Shown here piece by piece: positions 60,463 to 64,000 of a stretch of DNA of 64,000 nt (position 1 is the stretch's first letter; each line of letters begins with the position of its first letter). Under the pieces are notes generated by a model. That model saw nothing but the letters and a program-made list of their open reading frames with translations, was not told where the DNA came from and searched no databases. This stretch comes from CAXSBR01 sp964252015 (GTDB lineage: Bacteria; Actinomycetota; Actinomycetes; Mycobacteriales; Jatrophihabitantaceae). The stretch covers positions 186,001 through 250,000 of the forward strand of contig CAXULW010000001.1 in the NCBI GenBank assembly GCA_964252015.1, read 5' to 3'. The position numbers and the translations under genes are program-made.

Positions 60463-60723
60463 GCCGCCGCGGTCGACGGGGCATCGTCGTGTCCCCCCTG
60501 GCCCGAGCCTCCAGCTGTAGGAGCCGACAAACCCGCGCCGACGCTGACGTCCCAGCTGATCGGGCTCACCGCCGGCGCGGCCCGCAAGCTTGTCCGAGAC
60601 CGTAATCGGAACATCCAGCTTCGCGTCGTGGGCCCCAACGACGGTTTGACAGCTGACTTCAGGGAAGGTCGCATAACCGTGTTCATCCGGAATGGTCGCG
60701 TCGTTGACGCGTTCCACGGGTAG
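60463..60723 (+). pseudogene. Possible remnant of an I78-type peptidase-inhibitor gene
   Basis: The stretch 60270-60938 holds no convincing intact gene. One plus-strand frame, open from 60463 to TAG 60721-60723 without any ATG, GTG or TTG, reads LIGLTAGAARKLV then ADFREGRITVFIRNGRVVDA, resembling potato-inhibitor-I/I78 proteins (a conserved DFR/DYR, then a hydrophobic strand and GxVV). The missing start and the lower GC at third positions suggest a decayed gene. A second short frame ending at 60895 (WRTLERAGFTVTLGG) may belong to the same remnant. Confidence 0.3.
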
Positions 60724-60912
60724 GTGCCGCGCGGCCCGCCGACCGCGCGCAGTGCAAAGGGTCTGGGGTGCGGGGACCACCAGAACGGCAACCATCGTCT
60801 GGCGAACCCTGGAACGGGCGGGATTCACCGTGACGCTGGGCGGGCAACGCGGCTTGCTCGCGCATCTCGACGTCGCTCAACCGTACAAACCGTGAAGCGT
60901 TGCCGTATTTAT

Positions 60913-60931
60913 TTGCAGCATCGTGCATAAT
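60913..60931 (+). promoter_or_regulatory. ARG box overlapping the argC -10 element
   Basis: TTGCA-N6-TGCAT (60913-60928) differs at one position from the actinobacterial ArgR palindrome TTGCA-N6-TGCAA. CATAAT (60926-60931) overlaps it and ends 7 nt before ATG 60939, so ArgR binding would block the promoter and the transcript would be leaderless. Confidence 0.6.
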
Positions 60932-60938
60932 CGTCCAC

Positions 60939-61949
60939 ATGGGATATCGGGTGGCAGTGGCTGGCGCCAGTGGTTATGCGGGCGCCGAACTGCTGCGCCT
61001 GGTCTCGGGTCACCCCGACCTGGACCTGACTTTGGCCGCCGCGCACGGTCAGGTCGGACAGCGCGTCGGCGCCGTGCATCCCCACCTGCGGTCGCTGGCT
61101 GACGTCGAGTTCGTCGACGCCGACCCGTACGCGATGGCCGACGCCGACGTCGTCTTCCTGGCGTTACCGCACGGGACGTCGGCCGCGCTCGCGGCCCAGC
61201 TCCCGGACGATTTGCGGATCGTAGACCTCGGCGCCGACCACCGGTTGCGCGACGCCGCGGCGTACGAGCGGTACTACCAGGCGCCGCACCCCGGCACGTG
61301 GACCTACGGCCTGCCCGAACTGCCCGGCCAGCGGGACGCGATCGCCGGCAGCCTGCGGGTGGCCAACACCGGGTGCTACGCGGTGGCGATCATCACCGCG
61401 CTGGCCCCTCTGATCGCCGCCGGAATCGTCGAGGTGGACGACGTCGTTGTGGTCGCGGCCAGCGGCACCACCGGCGCCGGTACCGCGGCCAAGCGGTCCC
61501 TGCTCGGCAGTGAGGTCATGGGCGACCTGTCGGCCTACAAGGTCGGCCGCCACCAGCACGTCCCCGAGATCCTGCAGGCCACCCGTGCCCGGACGCTGAG
61601 CATGACGCCGATCCTGGCCCCGATGCCGCGCGGCATCCTGGCCACAGTCACCGCCCGCCCGCTCGGATCGGTCACGGTCGACGACGCGCGCGAGGTGCTG
61701 GGCGCGGCCTACGCCGACGCCCCGTTCGTCCACCTCCTGCCCGAGGGCCTGGTGCCCCACACCGCGGCCACGTTCGGCTCGAACTCGGTCCACCTGCAGG
61801 TCGACGTCGACGTGAGCTCGGGCCGGGTCATCGTCACCAGTGCCATCGACAACCTGGGCAAGGGTGCGGCCGGGCAGGCCGTGCAGAACGCCAACCTGAT
61901 GCTGGGCCTGCCCGAGACCGCCGGCCTGAGCGTGGACGGCATCAGATGA
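60939..61949 (+). CDS. argC: N-acetyl-gamma-glutamyl-phosphate reductase
   Basis: 336 residues; third step of arginine synthesis. NADP-binding VAVAGASGYAGAELLRL at the N-terminus, catalytic Cys in VANTGCYAVAI near 146, and the SGTTGAG and GRHQHVPEI substrate segments are present. Start ATG 60939 (MGYRV). The stop overlaps argJ. Confidence 0.96.
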   Translation: MGYRVAVAGASGYAGAELLRLVSGHPDLDLTLAAAHGQVGQRVGAVHPHLRSLADVEFVDADPYAMADADVVFLALPHGTSAALAAQLPDDLRIVDLGADHRLRDAAAYERYYQAPHPGTWTYGLPELPGQRDAIAGSLRVANTGCYAVAIITALAPLIAAGIVEVDDVVVVAASGTTGAGTAAKRSLLGSEVMGDLSAYKVGRHQHVPEILQATRARTLSMTPILAPMPRGILATVTARPLGSVTVDDAREVLGAAYADAPFVHLLPEGLVPHTAATFGSNSVHLQVDVDVSSGRVIVTSAIDNLGKGAAGQAVQNANLMLGLPETAGLSVDGIR

Positions 61950-63100
61950 CAGGAGTCCTTTACGCACAAGGCTTTCGTGCCGCCGGCGTCGCGGCCGGGC
62001 TGAAGTCCTCCGGCGATCCCGACGTCGCCCTGGTCGTCAACGACGGCCCGTCCGCCGCCGCCGCGGCCGTCTTCACCGCCAACCGGGTCAAGGCTGCGCC
62101 CGTGTTGTGGTCGCAGCAGGTCGTGGCCGACGGTCGGGTCAGGGCCGTCGTCCTCAACTCGGGCGGCGCGAACGCCTGCACCGGCCCGGACGGGTTCGCC
62201 GACACCCACCGCACGGCCGAATACGTGGCGTCACAGCTCGGCGTGGGCGCCGGGGACGTCGTCGTCTGCTCGACCGGCCTGATCGGTCGCCGGCTGCCGA
62301 TGCCTGAACTGCTAGATGGCGTCACCGCGGCAGTGGCCGACCTACCGAACGGCACGGGCGAGGACGCGGCCCGGGCCATCTGCACCACCGACTCTCACCC
62401 CAAGCAGGCCGCGGTCGAAGTGGACGGCTGGCGTATCGGCGGCATGGTCAAGGGCGCGGGCATGCTCGCCCCGTCGCTGGCCACGATGCTCTGCGTCATC
62501 ACCACCGACGCCGCCATCGACGCTGCCACAGCCAACCGGGTGCTGCGGGACGCGGTCAGGACGACCTTTGACCGGGTCGACTCGGACGGCTGCATGTCCA
62601 CCAACGACACCGTTCTGCTCATGGCCAGCGGGGCGTCGCAGGTGACGCCGTCAGCGGGAACCTTCGCCACGGCGCTGCGCACACTCTGCGCCGATCTGGT
62701 CGGCCAGTTGCTGGCCGACGCCGAGGGCTCGACCAAGGACGTCACCATCGAGGTGATCAACGCCGCGACCGAGGACGACGCGGTCGAGGTCGGGCGGGCG
62801 GTGGCGCGCAACAACCTGCTCAAGTGCGCGCTGTTCGGGGCCGACCCGAACTGGGGCCGCGTCCTGGCCGCGGTCGGCACGACTAGGGCTGCGTTCGAGG
62901 CCGACCAGCTCGACGTGAGCATGAACGGGGTCGCGGTGTGCCGGGCCGGCGGGGTCGGCGACGACCCGGACCAGGTCGACCTGACCGGGCGGGCCGTGCA
63001 CATCCTGGTCGACCTCCACGCCGGCGACGAGACAGCCACCGTGCTGACCAACGACCTTTCCCACGCGTACGTACACGAGAACTCGGCCTACTCGACATGA
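61946..63100 (+). CDS. argJ: Bifunctional ornithine acetyltransferase/N-acetylglutamate synthase
   Basis: 384 residues. The self-cleavage site lies in GMLAPSLATMLCVITTDA near 180, where the Thr before Met-Leu becomes the nucleophile of the beta chain. VKAAPVLWS, LNSGGANACTG and the C-terminal NDLSHAYVHENSAYST match the family. Recycles the acetyl group from acetylornithine to glutamate. Coupled to argC and argB by ATGA overlaps. Confidence 0.96.
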   Translation: MTGVLYAQGFRAAGVAAGLKSSGDPDVALVVNDGPSAAAAAVFTANRVKAAPVLWSQQVVADGRVRAVVLNSGGANACTGPDGFADTHRTAEYVASQLGVGAGDVVVCSTGLIGRRLPMPELLDGVTAAVADLPNGTGEDAARAICTTDSHPKQAAVEVDGWRIGGMVKGAGMLAPSLATMLCVITTDAAIDAATANRVLRDAVRTTFDRVDSDGCMSTNDTVLLMASGASQVTPSAGTFATALRTLCADLVGQLLADAEGSTKDVTIEVINAATEDDAVEVGRAVARNNLLKCALFGADPNWGRVLAAVGTTRAAFEADQLDVSMNGVAVCRAGGVGDDPDQVDLTGRAVHILVDLHAGDETATVLTNDLSHAYVHENSAYST

Positions 63101-64000
63101 GCGAGATCGCTCAACTCGACCTGACCAGCGCGATAAGCCGCGCCGACGCCCTGGACAAGGCGGCCGTGCTGATAGACGCGCTCCCGTGGTTGGAACGGTT
63201 CCACGGCAAGGTCGTGGTGGTGAAGTTCGGCGGCAACGCCATGGTCTCGCCCGAGCTCGCCCGCGCCTTCGCCGAGGACATCGTCTTCCTGCGTTACGCC
63301 GGCATCCGTCCGGTCGTGGTGCACGGCGGCGGGCCGCAGATCAACGCCCACCTCGACCGGCTCGGCATCCGCAGCGAGTTCCGGGCCGGGCTGCGGGTCA
63401 CCACCCCGGAAACGATGGAGATCGTGCGGATGGTGCTGGTCGGCCAGGTCAACGGCGACGTCGTCAACTCGATCAACGACCACGGTCCGTTCGCGGTCGG
63501 CCTGTCCGGTGAGGACGGGGGACTGCTCACCGCCGCCCGCCGCTACGCCGAAGCCGACGGCCAGCCGGTCGACCTGGGCCAGGTCGGTGACATCGTCGCC
63601 GTCGATCCCGGCACCGTGCTGGAGCTGCTCGACGCCGGACGCATCCCGGTCGTGGCCACGGTCGCCCGCGGCGCGGACGGCTTGAGCTACAACGTCAACG
63701 CCGATACCGCGGCCGCCGCCCTGGCCGCCGCCGTCGGGGCCGAGAAGCTCGTCGTGCTCACCGACGTCGCCGGCCTGTACGCGGACTGGCCGGCCAGCGA
63801 CGAGGTCATCAGCCGCATCACCGCCACCGAGGTCGAGCGCCTGCTGCCGTCGTTGGTGTCCGGGATGATCCCGAAGATGCGGGCCTGCCTCGACGCCGTC
63901 GAGGGCGGCGTGCACAGCGCCCACCTGCTGGACGGCCGCGTCCCGCACGCCCTGCTGGTCGAGGTGTTCACCAGCGCCGGCATCGGCACCATGGTTGTGC
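63097..64000 (+). CDS. argB: Acetylglutamate kinase, 3' end outside the window
   Basis: 301 codons are visible. Amino acid kinase fold: VVVKFGGNAM near 41, VVVHGGGPQINAHLDRLGI near 72, the NAG-binding FRAGLRVTT, YNVNADTAAAALAAAVGAEK near 198 and LTDVAGLY. The conserved GMIPKM motif is present, so little should be missing. Starts by ATGA overlap with argJ. Confidence 0.96.
   Translation, partial: MSEIAQLDLTSAISRADALDKAAVLIDALPWLERFHGKVVVVKFGGNAMVSPELARAFAEDIVFLRYAGIRPVVVHGGGPQINAHLDRLGIRSEFRAGLRVTTPETMEIVRMVLVGQVNGDVVNSINDHGPFAVGLSGEDGGLLTAARRYAEADGQPVDLGQVGDIVAVDPGTVLELLDAGRIPVVATVARGADGLSYNVNADTAAAALAAAVGAEKLVVLTDVAGLYADWPASDEVISRITATEVERLLPSLVSGMIPKMRACLDAVEGGVHSAHLLDGRVPHALLVEVFTSAGIGTMVV

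Overview
The window is high-GC DNA with dense, mostly overlapping reading frames, many GTG starts and little Shine-Dalgarno signal, all typical of Actinomycetota. The core gene order matches the conserved actinobacterial backbone known from Mycobacterium: (pyrB)-pyrC-membrane protein-carA-carB-pyrF-mihF-gmk-rpoZ-coaBC-metK-priA-def-fmt-rsmB-rpe, then hisE-hisG, infC-rpmI-rplT-rRNA methyltransferase-pheS-pheT-argC-argJ-argB. A class 1B PyrK/PyrD pair within the pyr operon argues against Mycobacterium itself and fits a Frankia/Nakamurella/Sporichthya-like lineage. That placement is inference.

Layout: 1-9634 is a pyrimidine operon (pyrB end, pyrC, small membrane protein, carA, carB, three tandem 167-bp mini-ORF cassettes, pyrK, pyrD, pyrF), nearly all joined by 4-bp start/stop overlaps. 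9700-13366 is an inserted redox operon (Ser/Thr-rich secreted protein, ApbE flavin transferase, haem-type membrane protein, NuoF-like flavoprotein, 3Fe-4S-type ferredoxin). A transmembrane Ser/Thr kinase and an aldo/keto reductase follow. mihF (17028) resumes the backbone and is itself separated from gmk by a ~9-kb copper and disulfide island (17388-26011). This island holds YcnI, a CopC-CopD fusion, a Tat-type hemerythrin, a lipoprotein, a SigC-like ECF sigma factor, SCO1 and a membrane protein on the minus strand, and DUF929, VKOR and a PCu(A)C-like protein on the plus strand, with a perfect CRP-type palindrome between the two arms.

26101-29692 is gmk-rpoZ-coaBC-metK. 29821-40082 is accessory: a LysM lysozyme-like protein, a glutamine-amidotransferase-type hydrolase with a PLP decarboxylase, a PhyH-type oxygenase, and a DeoR regulator with a four-gene sugar ABC transporter of YtfQRT-YjfF type. 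40174-46077 is priA-def-fmt-rsmB-rpe. An FMN riboswitch then controls a RibM/PnuX-type riboflavin transporter, but the usual ribD/ribE/ribBA/ribH genes are not here. A cupin, a PPOX-family protein and hisE-hisG follow.

50762-57964 carries a DUF1844 protein, infC (apparently starting at the rare codon ATC), rpmI, rplT, an SpoU methyltransferase, an oxygenase-like gene and pheS-pheT. 58040-60269 holds a frameshifted undecaprenyl-phosphate sugar transferase and an AlkD-like glycosylase, then a 0.67-kb decayed-looking stretch. The window closes with argC-argJ-argB behind an ARG-box-like site; argB runs off the end.

Two genome-level traits recur. Perfect or near-perfect short tandem duplications (15-27 bp in genes, 16-17 bp between genes, 167 bp in the pyr operon) are frequent. 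Many genes have a TANNNT -10 box 6-8 nt before the start codon and no ribosome binding site, suggesting leaderless mRNAs.
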